From: Solirubrobacterales bacterium
Lineage (GTDB): Bacteria > Actinomycetota > Thermoleophilia > Solirubrobacterales > Solirubrobacteraceae
Length of the DNA: 5,545 nt
NCBI GenBank assembly: GCA_019240015.1
Contig: JAFAZB010000057.1
Location: 1-5,545, forward strand
Reading direction: 5' to 3'
The notes under the pieces were generated by a model. It ran no database searches. It was not told the origin of the DNA and saw only the letters and a list, made by a program, of their open reading frames with translations. Both the position numbers and the translations under genes were made by a program. Positions 4,625 to 5,545 of this stretch are shown here, piece after piece (position 1 is the first letter of the stretch; each line of letters begins with the position of its first letter).

Positions 4625-5545
4625 GTGTTGACGGTCGCGAAGGTGACGGCTGGGCGGGCGGATGACTACGCCGAGTACCTCGAAGCCAAATCAGAGCCCG
4701 AGGGCCTGGGCGACTACTACCTAAAGGATGGGGACAGGGTGCAGGCTCCGGGTAGATGGGCAGACGGGGCGGGGGTGGTCGGATGCGACCCGGAGGGGCC
4801 GGTCAGCGCTCAGGTGCTGAGGGCGCTGATGGAAGTGCGTCGCCCGGATACCGGCGAGCCGCTTCGCCTGGCCGGCGCTTCGGGGGTGGCGGTCGCGGCG
4901 ATCGATGCCACCTTCTCGGCGCCGAAGTCGGTCAGCGCGGTGTGGGCGCTGGCCTCGCCGGCGTTGAGGCAGCGGATCGAGCGGGCGCACGAGCTGGCTA
5001 TCGATCGGGCGCTCGCGCATTCGATTCGGTATGTGGCGATGATCCGCGAGCGCGTCGACCAATACACGGTGATCCACGCCAAGCCCGAGCGGCTGATCGC
5101 GACCAGCTGGCGGCATACGACGGCCCGCTCGGTGGGCGGCCAGCCGCCCGATCCGCAGCTTCACTCCCACGTGCTGCTGCACGCCGCCGTTCGTGGCGAC
5201 GGGCGGGTCGTGGCGGTCGACTCGCGCTCGTGGCTCGTGCATCGCCGCGAGCTCGGCGCCGCCTACCGCACCGAGCTGGCCCGCCTGCTCGCCCAGCTGG
5301 GGTTCGGGATCCGCCGCGGGACGGGCCGCGCGGGGCGCTACTTCGAGCTTCACGGCGTCCCTGAAGGACTGGTTGATCGTTGGTCAAGCCGCCACCATCA
5401 GGTGCGCCGGGCGATCAGCGCCCGGGTCGCGGTCCGCCAGCAGGCGCTGGTAGCCGTGATCGCGGGCGGCGGGCCAGAGAGCGAGCTGGCAAGCCGCGAG
5501 CTGGCCGAGCTCCAGCGCAGCGCACAACTGTCGCCGAAGCTAGAC
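4625..5545 (+). CDS. mobF: MOBF (TrwC/TraA-like) conjugative relaxase, 3' partial
   Basis: The frame runs from GTG 4625 to the last base without a stop, giving 307 residues, and is cut by the window end. It is the N-terminal transesterase domain of a MOBF relaxase, which nicks oriT on one strand and stays covalently bound through tyrosine. Candidate catalytic tyrosines are Y15/Y18 and Y31/Y32; DYYLKDGD (30-37) closely resembles the second tyrosine motif of TrwC (DYYAKDGD). IDATFSAPKSVS (93-104) is the conserved motif with the putative catalytic Asp94. The metal-binding histidines are H164 (WRHTTAR) and H180/H182 (DPQLHSHV, 176-183), matching the three-His site of TrwC. GAAYRTELARLLAQLGFGI (from about residue 217) is also typical. 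Full-length members carry a RecD-like helicase domain, which would lie beyond 5545. The gene is preceded by a candidate oriT and shares its repeat motif with the regulator promoter. Catalytic assignments rest on recalled TrwC alignment. Confidence 0.93.
   Translation, partial: MLTVAKVTAGRADDYAEYLEAKSEPEGLGDYYLKDGDRVQAPGRWADGAGVVGCDPEGPVSAQVLRALMEVRRPDTGEPLRLAGASGVAVAAIDATFSAPKSVSAVWALASPALRQRIERAHELAIDRALAHSIRYVAMIRERVDQYTVIHAKPERLIATSWRHTTARSVGGQPPDPQLHSHVLLHAAVRGDGRVVAVDSRSWLVHRRELGAAYRTELARLLAQLGFGIRRGTGRAGRYFELHGVPEGLVDRWSSRHHQVRRAISARVAVRQQALVAVIAGGGPESELASRELAELQRSAQLSPKLD

Noticed and set aside
4721..5353. Minus-strand frame of 210 residues and plus-strand frames at 4756-5364
   Set aside because: They are shadows of the MOBF relaxase frame, which carries all the conserved motifs.

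Overview
The window reads as part of an actinobacterial conjugative or mobilizable element, either a plasmid or an integrative element. The evidence is GC-rich DNA with GC-biased third codon positions, GTG starts, and a set of genes typical of such elements. Those genes are a Replic_Relax-like protein, an HTH/DUF5919 regulator, a small excisionase-type HTH protein, a VirD4/TraG-type coupling ATPase and a MOBF (TrwC-like) relaxase. I cannot place the genus. No integrase, plasmid replication initiator or further type IV secretion gene lies in the window.

Layout. Positions 1-566 hold an unrecognised gene that may begin before the window. Positions 567-854 hold no gene. They contain a small hairpin and then a perfect 31-bp inverted repeat (633-663 / 716-746) around a 52-nt spacer with two smaller inverted repeats. 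A Replic_Relax-like gene follows (855-1523, +). It converges on the DUF5919 regulator gene (1545-2501, -) across a 21-bp gap spanned by a short inverted repeat. Upstream of the regulator, 2521-2610 holds a bulged hairpin and an array of GATGTCC repeats mostly one helical turn apart. Leaving this region to the right are the excisionase-type HTH gene (2636-2920) and, overlapping it by ATGA, the coupling protein gene (2917-4503). The 121-bp gap at 4504-4624 contains two tandem GGACATCTTG units inside a 9-bp inverted repeat. The MOBF relaxase then starts at a GTG at 4625 and runs off the window end in an uninterrupted frame.

How the parts may work together. The relaxase would nick the element at an origin of transfer and the coupling ATPase would deliver the nucleoprotein to a secretion channel. 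The gap just before the relaxase is the best oriT candidate. The most informative non-coding signal is a repeat shared between the regulator/HTH divergent promoter region and that gap. A 20-bp stretch matches with one mismatch at the two places, in the same orientation relative to the regulator gene and the relaxase gene. This suggests one DNA-binding protein acting at both, most simply the DUF5919 regulator controlling itself, the HTH-coupling protein operon and the relaxase. That link is inference. The repeats and inverted repeats themselves were read directly from the sequence.
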